Positions 36,383 through 48,128 are shown, counted from the first letter of the stretch. The stretch is 64,000 nt of DNA from Sycon ciliatum (GCF_964019385.1 NC_088643.1:74753096-74817095); one strand, 5' to 3'. Notes: generated from the sequence alone by a model not told the origin. Program-made: numbers and translations.

Positions 36383-39300
36383 TTAGAAGCGCTGCTGATA
36401 CTTGTCTGGGGATGTGTACTTGGTCATATCCTGGCCTCCAATGTTACATGTGCCGACACCAACCTGGGTATCGTAAGAAGAGGAACATAGAGCGAGATCA
36501 GTAACTGCCAGCACGCATCAAGAGATAACACAACACAAAGAATGTGCAACTGTAATATCGTCTATGGGGTCTGCAATGGCACAATTTCACATCAAGTGCC
36601 AAATCAGCACTCCTTTGAACATGATATCTCGTGTAGAGCTTGAAAGTGGTCCGTACCCGAAAGAGTAGACAATTTTATACAAACTTCGATTCCAATTGGA
36701 TCATACTTTTGTAAGGAAGTGTTTGAAGCGCCTTTGGCCATGCTCGCGTCCCATAGGTGACCCAGCCATCTGGATTGGGTCATGGGATGAGGGCCCATTT
36801 ATCATGCAAGAATAGCAGGAATACGTAGTACAGTAGCTACCGGTATATCCTATACCCGCCATAGTTCCATTCAAACAGAAAGGAAAGGAGGAACCAGTTT
36901 GGGAAAAAAAAATCATATTTCAAATCGTGACTTGATCACTTCCAAGCACTATACCTGGACCTAGGTGGTTCAACTCTCCGGTGGCCACTTTGCAGTGTTT
37001 GCTCCCATAACCCATGGAGCCATGTTACACAATGTGAAACTCTCAGCAGAGAAGTCTAGACAACTCCACGAAGGTCCCCACACACACCCATGTACAGTTT
37101 GCATGTAGCTGGAGTTCAAACAAAAAACCTACGCTAGAAACTAATCATCCTTGATGTTGGACAATGTGAACTGAAGCAGGAGAAATGTGTGAAAAGGTTA
37201 AGATTACTACAGGATAACAACATCAGTGCACACGATTTCACAGGTGCATGAGCATACCTTTCCCTTGATGCTGTCCGGTGTAGCAAATATGCTCTTCTTT
37301 GATTTTGTGTTGAGGCCGCCGCCTTTCTCACGGTAACTCTACAGAAATAGTACGGACGTCAAATGCACATGAAATGTACACAGGTGAAGCTCATCTCAAC
37401 AGACATAATAATGTTATCGGTATATGACACTATAATATAATGTACAAATGTACAAAGGTGAGGCTTCTCCCAACAGACACGTAAATGTACAGATGTATGT
37501 CTAAGCGGCAGCAAAACAATGGAAAATAAATCCACTAGACGGCTAGGTGTGGTACGGAGTGAAGCACCAGGTACAGGGTCTACGTGAACAATACTCGAAT
37601 ACACAGCTACATGGCCAAAGTAGAGTAGGGACAGGTCTGAGAAGAGACCCAAGACATGTGGTCCACCACAGTCTGCTAAAGAATATCCACTAAACAGTGG
37701 TCCCTGAGTGATATGAGCAGATCAACATTGCGGGTAGGCTACACATCCTAGATGCCAACAAAGAGAACAAGAGTGTGAACAACAGCATGCCACTACACGT
37801 ACCATTACGAGACGAAGGAAAACAAAAGCAAACTTGAACAAAACGCACATCTTGGCGTGGAATCTCCATTTGTACTCGTAATAACAAGATATATGCAACG
37901 AACACCAGCACAGCTCACCTTTTTCTGAAAGCTCTGCCATTTATTCTTCTCTTTTTCTCTGGCTTCTTCCATGTCCTACCAACAGGGCAAAGAAACACGT
38001 TCACATCTAACAGTGCACACTGAAGCTCCTACAGCCACATTCAGGCAAGACTGAACATACAGTAATCAGGTGTGCAACAGTCAACACACAGACCAGAGGT
38101 ACAGCTGCAGGTTAGTTGATATGATACTAGTTTGCGAGGAACCTACCTTTAATCTCTGTTTCTTCTTCAATTGCCTGTTTTTCCGGTATTCTCGTTCTTT
38201 CATATAGTCAGCACTGGATCAAAAAGAAAAAAAAGAAGAGGAGAATTCCAAAGCAAAACCCCCAAACCAGGGATCATTAGCCAAATCCCACACCACCTGG
38301 CAAGAAGGGGAAAGGAAATAACGAACAAATGCCATGGTTCATGTGAGAGTCAGTTAGAGAAGTAAAGACAAGGATCAAGGTGCGGCGTGCAGCTTCTAAA
38401 GTAGCAGGAAGTGAGCAGATCAGACCCACCAAAGTGGTCAAAGACTAAAAATTCATTCTCCAAATGCGTGCTACCCTCATGCCAGGCTACGACTTCCCGT
38501 GTACATGTACCTGGATGGAAGCATGGTCAGCAATCTTTCCGTTTCCGAGCGGGACGTGAATCTGGTACATGTACGCTCTGTTTCCCAGTCGCTAGCCATT
38601 CCACGTATGTTAACTACGCTTGCCTGGGGTGCATGAGGTACTGCAACGTATTCATGCATGGTGCAGTGACTATGGGAAGCAGGAGCATGTAAACATGCAC
38701 CGTAAAGTACGGTTGATCCGAACCCAACGCCGGGTCGCTTCCCAGCTGGGTTTTCGGCAGGGGGCGGGAATTAGATCAAGGCTGTCAAGTGCAGTACGAT
38801 GTACAACAGTGCAGAAGACCAGACTCGGTGTGCTGGATTGTGCACAGTTTATCCTGCACCGGCACGTATTGTGCACGGCAGTGCATGCCTCGGTTCAACA
38901 CCGTACTTCATTGTACACGCTGAAGTCGCTTCATAGGCAGAAATTTAACAGAGGGCGGAATACGAGAGGGGGCGGATCCACGGTACTTTACAGTACATGT
39001 ACCTCCATACCCAGGAAGGAGATGGTGAACAAACTAACCGTGACTTCTTCTTCACGCCAAGCGCAGCACCACCTGATGCTGCAAGCTCTCCTTCGTCAGC
39101 ATCATTCTCCACTTCTTCGCCGTCAATATCATCAGGTGCAGCAGCAGCCGCCGCACTGCTTGCTGCCTCCGTCTCGGTGCTCGATGCAGCCGCTGCCACC
39201 GCCGCAGATCTCTTCCGTGATTCACGCAAACGCAGCGACGACACCTACCGTGATGAAGACACATCAGTGAGGAAACAGCATTTTACAGAGTACACAAGCA

Positions 39301-41355
39301 GGCTGTGAAATCCTGTTCCAGTCGCACATGTAATGCAACTATACAGTAGCGTCGCGCGCCCAAGAACGTTGTTTCCAAGGGGCTAGCCTGAGACGTTCTT
39401 ATCTTCAAGGAATCTGGCTGCGTTCTTATAGCACGTTCTTAGAAACTATCCGTACTGGATCATATGTATCCCACAAGATGCCAGAAAACCAACACCGCCG
39501 TTCTTAGCTTTAGGCTGTGGCGTTCTAAGAATTTCAGGCTGGCCGTTCTTGGGCTCCACGTTCTTCAGCGTGCGACTCTACTGTAGGGTGGTTGCTCAAG
39601 TGAATAACACTTTCCATTTAGACAAAAGGGTCAAACAAACAAAATGGCATGCAACTAAAACCAGTGGAGAAATGTACACCTCTACAGCCGCACACTAGTT
39701 ACTTCAGTTCATTCATAAAAAGACGAGTACTGGCTCTGGCGAGCTTCCGTATTTGCCACTACTATTTGGTGATTTTTCGTGATTTTATCGTACATGGTGC
39801 AGTGCCGTGAAATTTGAAACATGAAAAGGGTCCAAAAAAGCCAAAAAAAAGGTACCTCTGCTGGGGTTCGAACCACACAATGTACTGTTGCAAGGAGAGT
39901 GAAACGGCCTGGATTTTCATGGTTTTTCCCAATTCAATGCTTTGGGGCACAACCTGGCCGAAATCCTATTCTTGTTGGCTTGCTTTTTGGAGAAATAGAC
40001 TTCAGAAACATAATTAAGAATACGAGTAGCATTCCATGGGGGAAAATGGTGAATAACTCAAAATTTGACCATTTATGGCGAAAAGCGAGGATATTATCTG
40101 TTTACTATAGTTAGGGGCTGTCGCAAAGTTTTTTTTTGTCGTCCTTGAAACGAACATCGTTCGTTTCGTACTCGGACCCCTCCCCATACTGGACGACAAA
40201 AATCGCATGAATGCACATGTATATGTACAGTGTCGGTCGACTTACGATTCTGGCGCCCTCTGCCCCCCCCAAACGAATGTTCGTTTAAGGGACGACAAAA
40301 CACTTTTGCGATGACCCTTAACTGTAGTTTATCATCTATGTCCTGTAGTTACAGTAGGCCATTTTCTTCAAGCACAGTCGGAAAAATGCACGTAAAGAAA
40401 AAGAGGACAAAAGCAGAGCACAACAACAGCAGCTGGTTTACTATTTTATATCCTGTACCTGCACAACTTCGCTAGTCGACCAACCATCAAATGATACGGT
40501 GCATGTCTGTCTGTCTTCAGCAATTTCCTCTACTTTAGCATCGTAGTAGCTGTGGGCAAAAGAAATCAGGCATGTCCACAAACAGAACGTAAAAACACAG
40601 TGACTGACAGACATAGAAGGTACTTCGAGCAGAAGGTGCGCACTATGCAGCAGAAGAAATACTTTCAGACAAACACTTCGCACAGGGAATGATGAACAGA
40701 AGATAAGAAACGCTTACTTCCCATCCTTGCTCCATACTGCTTGGCATTCATCGCCTATAGAGTACGGACAGCTAACGCCAGTAGCTACTTCGGATGTTAA
40801 CTCCGCACTCTTATCGCCCTACAAAGATCACACAGGAAACATCCCAGGAAGCTGTCAATCCAAAAGAAGCATGAATGCAATTTGTGCATGAGATACATGC
40901 CATCTTCTGATCTCTCAAAGCCCCCTCTAGTCCCTAAGGTTCCTCTGTATCAATGCCAGGGCTACCAAACCTTACACCCTTGAATCGATCAGCTTCCAAC
41001 CGAATAGGTTACTAGTACCAACACCATGGAAAGGAAACTAATACGGACTGGTACCTGTGCAGCAAGTTCAGAATATAGAGTCTGATTCATCAAATACAAC
41101 TATCTTAAGCAACAGCCATACAAGTGGTCTAGGAGAAAGCTATCCCTACTAACTTATCATACAGAGAGACAAGACCAAATCAGTATTGAGCTACAGAGCA
41201 ATACTACATAATCCCCCAACAAGCATAGAGTGCACTAACCTGATTAAGTTTGACCAAGTCCAATGTCAGAGTGATGACATCCTGTACAGAAACAATGAGC
41301 GCGATGGCAGTGGTGTCACCAGCATCAACAGTAGCAACAACATGCACACACAGTG

Positions 41356-41393
<38 letters not shown>

Positions 41394-41452
41394 TCACACA
41401 TGTACGCACACACAGGCACACCCATACATGTACACACACACACACACACGCG

Positions 41453-41485
<33 letters not shown>

Positions 41486-42153
41486 TCAGGCACGCACCAT
41501 GTGCGAGTAGCACACGCCGAGTACTATGTACACAAACCATGTACACCTGTGGCAAGAGAAGCGCGCAAATCTGCAAATGCACTGGATACATACCCGTGTA
41601 GTAAGTAGTGCCTTGGAGGAGTGCCACGAAAGAAAACTTGGATATTACTGGTAAAGATATTGTATATGCAAGCCTTGTTCGATACTGCCATCGTCATACA
41701 GGTAGAGATATTTGTAGGTCAAGTCAAATCAATCGACCGACGATCTCCGTCGCTCACCGCAGTAAATCTGTTTTGCTTGGCCTTACAACATCCAACATGC
41801 AGAACTAAAGATTACGAGCCTGATATCGTAACTTGAGTTTTGTTAATTAGAAATGTGTTGTAGTTGTTCGGAACTGTGATCAATTTTCTTAACCAATTTA
41901 ATTTACACCAGGAAGAAATCCTGCGTGCCACGTTATTATGGCTTTGAAACTCTTGTCAGTACCTGAAGATCAGCCTTCAACTTCAGCAGCTCCTCGTTTT
42001 CAGCATCTGTTATTAACGCTGCGTCAACCTGCACCGGTGCACACGGTGGAAAAAGCCATTGAGTCAATTCGGGAGGATTGTCGTCAAGTATACTCAGAAC
42101 ATTCGTACCTGCTTCAACTGTGCACGATACGTTGCGAGCTCCGAAGCCGCCAT
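36383..42153 (-). CDS. SMNDC1: SMNDC1 / SPF30 splicing factor, 10 exons, 278 aa
   Basis: SPF30 is a nuclear Tudor-domain protein required for spliceosome assembly; the Tudor domain binds symmetrically dimethylated arginine. Exons (minus): 42153-42109, 42028-41963, 41281-41240, 40818-40718, 40549-40459, 39244-39039, 38213-38147, 37975-37919, 37338-37258, 36463-36383 (TAA). Phases join and total 837 bases. The start ([15 protein letters not shown], then [13 protein letters not shown]), the Tudor domain across exons 4-5 ([12 protein letters not shown], then [20 protein letters not shown]), the basic helix ([14 protein letters not shown]) and the C-terminal signature ([31 protein letters not shown]) all fit the family. 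Exon 6 encodes a low-complexity Ala/Glu/Asp-rich linker that makes the protein about 40 residues longer than the 238-residue human form. Confidence 0.94.
38699..38994. mobile_element. short inverted-repeat element, family with 14356-14676 (copy 2)
   Basis: Ends ACCGTAAAGTACGGTTGATC and GATCCACGGTACTTTACAGT. The interior matches 14356-14676 in the same orientation with scattered substitutions. It is in the SMNDC1 intron between exons 6 and 7. Confidence 0.75.
39344..39583. mobile_element. 240-bp MITE, TA-flanked, ends CAGTAG(C/A)GTCGC
   Basis: CAGTAGCGTCGCGCGC at the left pairs with GCGTGCGACTCTACTG at the right, with TA on both sides. The interior is rich in CGTTCTTA/TTCTTAG motifs. It is in SMNDC1 intron 5. 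Confidence 0.75.
40107..40325. mobile_element. inverted-repeat element, ends TAGTTAGGGGCTGTCGC
   Basis: AGTTAGGGGCTGTCGCAAAG at the left pairs with CTTTTGCGATGACCCTTAAC at the right, with internal inverted GTCGTCC / GGACGAC and GAACATCGTTCGTT motifs. It is in SMNDC1 intron 5. Confidence 0.75.
41351..41492. repeat. (AC)n microsatellite in an SMNDC1 intron
   Basis: AC-rich run with GCGC and TACA interruptions between SMNDC1 exons 2 and 3. Confidence 0.9.
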
Positions 42154-42952
42154 GGCGGAAGCCAGAGAGTAACAAACTCTTCTACAACAATTAGAAAGCT
42201 ATAAGGATCGATCAGTCCAGAAACGGAGAAAAATTCTGAAGGGATAGAGAGATTATTATGCTTTTTTAGCAGTGATAATTATGTCAATTATTTTTGACAA
42301 CAATTTGAACAAAAAAATTCTTGAGAAGGAGATTGAGTCGGATTGTGTGCGATCAGGGGATTCAGTGGTAGAGTCAGGGAGTCCTCTCTCTCACGTCAAG
42401 GGCCGGACGACTCCCGGTCCCTGAGTCTGACTCCCTGAGCCGAGATTGATGCATGATGTTCTTAATCTTGTCTGTCCGTTATCAATATCATGCATGGTTA
42501 TGATTATGACTACATCTTCTCTTCTCTCTCTATCTAGCGCAGTGATCTGGTGATTCATTTTGGCAGTTTTCTGTTTTTAGCTTGGCACTGACCATGCTGA
42601 CATGCTGACCATGATCATGATAATTATGCTGACACACCACAGCAAGTATGTGCCTCCTGAAGTCCTGTATCGTCAAGCCAGACAAGGTGGCATTTTCGAC
42701 GTGGCCTGCTCAACGTGAAAGACAAGTGCAAGAGTTTCGCGTGCGTTGTCAACGACATAGTGCTGAAATAAGTTGAAGCAAGACTAATAAAAGAGTACTG
42801 AGTTCTTTCTGAAAAGAGATTTGTTGTACCACAAACAGTTACACAGCCAGCTGTGCAAGCTTGCAAGGAACTGAGAGTGAGCGGCTATTTCTTGTGCATG
42901 TACGTGTACTCTGACGCTAGCTGGAGCATATTCGGGCAGCAACAATCTTGTG
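42154..42952. promoter_or_regulatory. divergent SMNDC1 / phosphatase intergenic region
   Basis: The start codon of SMNDC1 (minus) and the proposed start of the phosphatase (plus) are about 800 bp apart and back to back, so both promoters should lie here. It contains a GGGAGTCCTCTC..CGACTCCCGGTCCCTGAG hairpin-like patch at 42377-42441. Inference from layout. Confidence 0.4.
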
Positions 42953-45156
42953 ATGGGTCTGCAGCAATCACAACAGACTCAACCAGTCATATCTCACCAG
43001 GTAAGATTAGAACTTCAAAGTTCAATAGAAGACAGTCTACTACTTTTGTTTTTAGGAAATTGTTGACGAAAGCGTTCCAAAAACCCAAAAAATTCAAATG
43101 GAAAATTAGTGGTAGAAGCGAACTGTTGGGTGTTTGTCCAACATCATAACATTATTGTGGCCTACAAGTGAAAAATTCAAACATGAATAAATGTTATGGT
43201 TCACATCAGAGTCACTCTGACAGACTGACTTTTCCGCATCCACAGGAACACCGCCAGCCTCAAGGATGCGCAGGATGAAGGTGCATAATGACCCATGCAC
43301 AACTATTATACTTTTGTGTTGGAACTGTATGCCTTTATGACATGGGAAACCTTACACCATCATAAATGCAAGTGGTCTCTTTGCAGCAAAGAGAGCACTT
43401 GCATTTCGGATGGTGTAGAGTTTCCGTTAAAGAAATGCATACCTTAAATTCTTTAGTCATTTGTCCTCACAGTAGGAGCTGGCCTCAATGTAAGTTGTTT
43501 ACGAATGCCGGGTATGTGTGTTCACCAGGTTAAGCATGGGGATGAGCTATGGAGCACTGTCCCCGTTCGCGCAGACAAAGTCCTCCCGCACTTGTTCATC
43601 GGCAACTATTCCAGCGGCTGCAATAAGCAATTCCTGCGTCAGAACCATGTCACTTATGTGTTGAATATGACTCCTGAAGCCCATACTGATCGTCTGCGCG
43701 GAATTGAATATCTGAATTTGGGACTTCAAGATTTCAGTACGTCCGACATTTCTGTACATTTCGAGACAGCCCATCAGTTCTTGACGAAAGCCCGCGAAGA
43801 AGGAGCTGTTGCCCTCGTACATTGCCATATGGGTAAGGTGATACTGCACTAGACTAGATGGTCTTTTGCTATGAATCCTTGGCCCTGACTCCTGGCTAAC
43901 CTTAATAGTCATAAATAGTGCGCTGCGCTTGCCTATTCCATTCTGTATGCTGGCTTTTTGTGTCTTCTGTGGCAATGCATTTCCAATTAATTAATAAAAG
44001 TTTATAGAAACTTGGGGTTTGTTCCTTGGGTAGGGCTTATGTTGATTGTATAAAAAATTGGAGTGGGGTGGGGAGCACCGACATGTTTGGAGCAATATGA
44101 GGTGTTTCTTTGAGGTATGCTGTCATCCATAAAGTTTATGATATCAACTCCCTCAACCTAATGAATATATGAAAATCGGGGGGGGGGTATTTTAACCCAA
44201 TGTGTATTTTCAAAGGTGGAATTGGACTGATGATCCTTACACATTTAGCCGCGCAATGTGGCAGGGGTGGGTGTACTGTCGTTGAACAGCACTGGTGCTC
44301 AATGCTGATAGCCTGGGCGTTCTGCAATATGACGATTTGGCTTGTCTGACTCTTTGTGACTGTTCAACGTTTGGCGCTCGGTTTAGGAAACACAGAGTTC
44401 TGTACTTGCTTCTCTCTGTTGTATCCTGAAATCAGTAATATTGCCAGTCAGCGTCACAGTTTGTGCAAGCTAACATTAGCTGTGTTTCTCGCAGCTATTT
44501 TTTTATTGTTCACTAGACGTCATTGCAATCGGTTCGGCACATCACTCTGAGCTCCGCTAATGGGACCATGCGGAGATTGAGTACTGTTACCATTCGCTTA
44601 GATCTGTTTTTTTATGCCACGGCTGTGGCCACTGGAATCACCCTCATGCAAGTACATGTATCAGCTGGAGCCAATGTGAGCTCCTGGTGCTGCGAACAAG
44701 GGTCTACACATTTGCAGCGTTGTTGAAGGCAATGGTAGATAGGTGTCTGCTTTTAGAACCCTGACGTGCTCTGTGTACTGCCATTGTCCATGCTATGTGT
44801 TCATTGCAGGCATCTCCCGAGCTCCAACTGTAGCAATGTCACACATCCTGCTTAGCGGGAAAATCTACAACAGCGAAGAAGAACACCGGCTAAATGCTGC
44901 CACTTTCAAAAAGAGCAATGGACAGATCAGAGCCACCACCACCACAGTTCCTAAAACCGAGCAAGTTTTGCTGAAAGAGGTTTGGCCATTTGTAAAGGAA
45001 CGACGGCGTATAGCTGCACCGAACGACGGCTTCTTCACACATTTACAATCGCTTGAGATGCAGCTAACCGGAGCAAGCTCATCAAGTACAAGCCTCGAAG
45101 AGTTGAAGAAGTCAGTGTATAGTACGAACTTGCCTGCAGTTGCCTCCTTGTTTTAG
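42953..45156 (+). CDS. atypical dual-specificity protein phosphatase, 3 exons, 232 aa
   Basis: Exons 42953-43000, 43529-43832 and 44810-45156 (TAG) join in phase over 699 bases. The catalytic loop is split by intron 2 (HCHM in exon 2; GISRAPT follows) and reads HCHMGISR. That gives the nucleophile Cys115 and Arg121 of the HCxxGxxR cysteine phosphatase signature, with Asp84 (in GLQDFSTSD) a plausible general acid. Other family features are VLPHLFIGNYSSG, YVLNMT and the C-terminal RRRIAAPNDGFFTHLQSLE helix, which corresponds to the RP-x-x-x-PN-x-GF motif of DSPs. It should dephosphorylate phospho-Ser/Thr/Tyr, probably in the cytoplasm or nucleus. Exon 1 (MGLQQSQQ...) rests only on a good GTAAGA donor and matching phase; an ATG at 43505 reading through is the alternative. 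I cannot assign a DUSP number. Confidence 0.87.
43345..43425. repeat. 81-bp hairpin in phosphatase intron 1
   Basis: GGAAACCTTACACCATC... is mirrored by ...GATGGTGTAGAGTTTCC around ATGCAAGTG / CACTTGCAT and CTCTTTGCAGCAAAGAG, a near-perfect stem. Probably a tiny foldback element. Confidence 0.75.
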
Positions 45157-45625
45157 GTGTACAGTGCACATGTCCTAATAGCGTAATAGGGGCACTATCT
45201 TTAGATTTCAAGTACATTTAGCTGTTTTGAAACTGTTGAATTGCTGGACAATTCATACATTTACTACCTGTTTTATTGGCACTTTCTGGCTGCTGTACTG
45301 CATAGGCGCAGGTTCATGTACACTGTGACGGTAACATAAACAGCCAAAGTCATGACTCCTGTCACAATCATGGAGACGCATACTAGTACCCCCACTGAGA
45401 CCTTGTTTTCCGATTTTATAACGCCATGACCCAAAATGCAACTACCCCTCCGGTTTAGATGTTGTTGTCGGCTTGCTGCTTGACAGTTGCGGCACTATCC
45501 TCGTACTCCATCATTGTCTGCTTTTCGTTTGATTCGTTAGTTTTCTTGATTCAGATTGTAAGCTGAGGTTCTTCGCCGCTTGAATTGCTGCTCACACAGT
45601 GGCCCAGCCACTGAAATGAAAGATG

Positions 45626-45631
45626 AATAAA
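45626..45631 (+). terminator. candidate phosphatase polyadenylation signal AATAAA
   Basis: AATAAA about 470 bases after the stop codon, followed by an A-rich tract. Motif and position only. Confidence 0.45.
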
Positions 45632-45990
45632 AAAAATAAACAAACGAAAAGGAAACAACGGGACGTTGCCTTTGTCTTGATTCTATCACTACAGCCACTG
45701 TACTGTCATGTTATTGATTGTGAGAATGGCACCTACAGAGTACAGTAGTGGGATCAAAAGCTACCTGTACATGTACATGTATTTTGATGGCCGCCGCGAA
45801 GTACTGATGTGGACATGGAAATCCGGTCGCACGTCTAGCGGCCCCAGGGCGCTGGCCATGCAGCTGTGGGTCAGCAGTACACGCATGCTGCAGCCCGCTG
45901 GTCGCATCGGATCAAGCGCTGTTCTATACGCTCTGAGGGCGCCGGCCCCGGTCAATCGACTGGATTTCAATGTCCACGACAGCACTAGTA

Positions 45991-46195
45991 CAGTAAAACC
46001 TGTGTTCGCTGGACTCTGTACCAAGCAGACTATTGTATTGACCGGACAAGTAATTAATTTTCACGCACCGAAGTGCTGTGGATTGAACGTACATCCCTGA
46101 ATCAAGCGGAATCCTGTAGCGTCATATCAGGACAGTTTCCGCTGCACCAGGCAAGGACGTCTGGCAAGGGTGTCCGGTTCGGGCAGGTTTTACTG
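45991..46195. mobile_element. 205-bp MITE, TA-flanked, ends CAGTAAAACCTG
   Basis: Termini CAGTAAAACCTG / CAGGTTTTACTG with TA on both sides, shared with 16929-17103, but the interiors are unlike each other. Confidence 0.8.
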
Positions 46196-46250
46196 TACGG
46201 TCATGTACTTCATGAATCTGTGAATGCTTCATGACTTTGTATTAGAGCGC

Positions 46251-46380
46251 GCTTCTAACCAGGGAGTCGTAAAATTTTACGACTCCCTGCTTCTAACCAG
46301 GGAGTCGTAAATATTTTTGCGACTCCCTGCTTCTACAACTACAATCAGGGAGTCGTCGAATATTTGACGACTCCCTGCCG
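46251..46380. repeat. tandem array of three short palindromes
   Basis: Three hairpins at 46261-46288, 46299-46328 and 46347-46376 share the arms AGGGAGTCGT / ACGACTCCCT (the second has GCGACTCCCT) with different AT-rich loops. They are spaced by CTTCTAACC-like linkers. Confidence 0.85.
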
Positions 46381-46578
46381 CATGACAGTCATGTCATAAC
46401 TAAATTAGTTACTTGTATTAAACGTTGATGACTTTATACAATATTATAGCAGTAATCAAAATTACGTCACCAGGTCACGTGGTGAATGCTGTGACAGTCT
46501 GATCTCTGACATGTCGACCAGGCATGGGGGAGGCAGGGGGATTCATACCTAGTAGTACATAGTAGTACATGATTGTAC

Positions 46579-46639
46579 CAAGAGTCATAGTGAGCTAAGC
46601 CCCCCCCCCCCCCCCCCCGGGTTATATAATTATACTCTT
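46579..46639. mobile_element. 61-bp micro-insertion, CAAGAGT...ACTCTT, 8-bp duplication GATTGTAC
   Basis: Starts CAAGAGTCATAG and ends TATACTCTT. GATTGTAC is present directly on both sides (46571-46578 and 46640-46647). The interior is mostly a poly-C run and ATAT. Same terminal sequence and duplication length as 46922-46952 and 62519-62563. Confidence 0.75.
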
Positions 46640-46820
46640 GATTGTACTTCGAAGTACCTATAAAATAACATTATACTAATTACTATAGTACGTGATTGTA
46701 CAGTGATTGTAAAAGCCATTATTCTAACGAGGCGCATAATATACTAGTAACGATTTCCTAAAATTGACCAGTTTACGTGTATCAAAGGTAACGATTCCCA
46801 CTCATTCTCAACGCTCAATA

Positions 46821-47204
46821 GGGCTTGAAAGTGCTACGTCACTCCATAGCAATGGCATAGCAACAATTTGAAAAATTCGAAAACTGGATCCACCTGGATC
46901 CAGTTTTTGTATGGATCCAAGCAAGAGTACATGATGGTTTTCATGTACTCTTGATCCAAGCACATTTCAAGCGGTCTCACTCACAGCAAGGTGATGTTGC
47001 CAGTGAAACTGACTGATTTGGCTAGTGGGGGCAGGGTGACAACTGGTGGGGAAGTAAAAGTTGCACCTGCATACGACATGAGTGGGTTGCTATGCACCCA
47101 CATACTGAGGCAATAGCAAAGTCACACCTTAGTGGATTCAAAATAGAAATCTGATGTCAATTTACTACTCCCAGGCCGTTTTTGACGTCATCACTTTCAA
47201 GCCC
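46821..47204. mobile_element. 384-bp MITE, ends GGGCTTGAAAGTG, copy 1 (with a 31-bp insertion)
   Basis: Termini GGGCTTGAAAGTG and CACTTTCAAGCCC, flanked by TA. Copy 2 in the opposite orientation at 51461-51805 is 345 bp. The 39-bp difference equals the 31-bp micro-insertion at 46922-46952 plus its 8-bp target duplication. Confidence 0.9.
46922..46952. mobile_element. 31-bp micro-insertion, CAAGAGT...ACTCTT, 8-bp duplication GATCCAAG
   Basis: A near-perfect hairpin: AAGAGTACATGA and TCATGTACTCTT flank a six-base loop. GATCCAAG is repeated at 46914-46921 and 46953-46960. The sister copy at 51461-51805 has a single GATCCAAG-equivalent and no insertion, so this is a true insertion and not a deletion elsewhere. 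Confidence 0.88.
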
Positions 47205-47962
47205 TATAGCAACAATATGACATTAGAGAGGCAGTACTGGAATATGCCATTCGCAAATACATACAACTAAAATCGGGTATTACTTCGGCGTCTGTGAATC
47301 TTTTCCCACGAAATTTTGATTTTGAGCACAGATTCATGATTCACGCCACCACCTAATAAAAGTACAGGGTACCCTGTAAAAAGGCCTTAGGCCTGTGGGG
47401 ATTGCCCTATTCAAAATTTAAATAATAATAATAAATAATACTACCTTGAACTTATTTACTTCGCATCGTCCCAAAAGTTCACTGCACTGGAGAGTAAAAA
47501 AATACCGTCATCTCAGATTTTTGGTACATGCTAGCAGCAACATAATATCAGCTGAAGTGTTAAAAATGCATCACAAGCGACAGTCTACAACAGTAGCAGA
47601 TGCTGAATAGAACAGATTGGAGATAGGACACAAATAGCACCACCCAGTCAACATCATCTGTGAAGACGCCCGTCACCGTCGAAAAAGATTATTACTACTG
47701 AGGCAGCTAACATCCGCCAAACAAAAAACTATGGCTTTATAAATATATTCAGCATCTGGGAAATTTTCCACTGATCAATCTTAAAAAAAAAAAACATTCA
47801 GTTTTTGAAGGGCCATATCTCTGCTTTGGCTGGTTCGAATGCCAAAAAATTTCATTTGTAGAGCCTTTGGTATTCCTTCTTTCAGAAAAATCACACTTGA
47901 AGCAGTTCCCATGAAATTGATATTTTGGCTAAATCTGACACCCGTTTTCCAGTACTGCTACC

Positions 47963-48128
47963 TTAAGATGCACGTTATTTCCGACGTGACGCGCAATTTC
48001 ACGTCAAATTTGGCGTAAAACTCCAAATTTCGACGTGAGCAGCAGGTCACTCGCGTTGATTTTTCGACGTGCGAGCAAATAACGCGAGCTGAACTTTCGC
48101 GTCACGTCAGAAATAACGTGCATCTTAA
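47963..48128. mobile_element. 166-bp TTAA MITE, copy 2 (inverted)
   Basis: Nearly identical to the reverse complement of 18889-19055, with TTAA at both borders and GATGCACGTTATTTC ends. The high similarity of copies 29 kb apart suggests recent activity. Confidence 0.85.

Noticed and set aside
39843-39910. tRNA-like B box GGGGTTCGAACC
   Set aside because: Only the T-arm resembles a tRNA; there is no acceptor, D or anticodon stem. At most a tRNA-derived repeat remnant.
46251-46380. CRISPR array reading of the three hairpins
   Set aside because: Only three units, short variable loops and no array architecture, in an animal genome.
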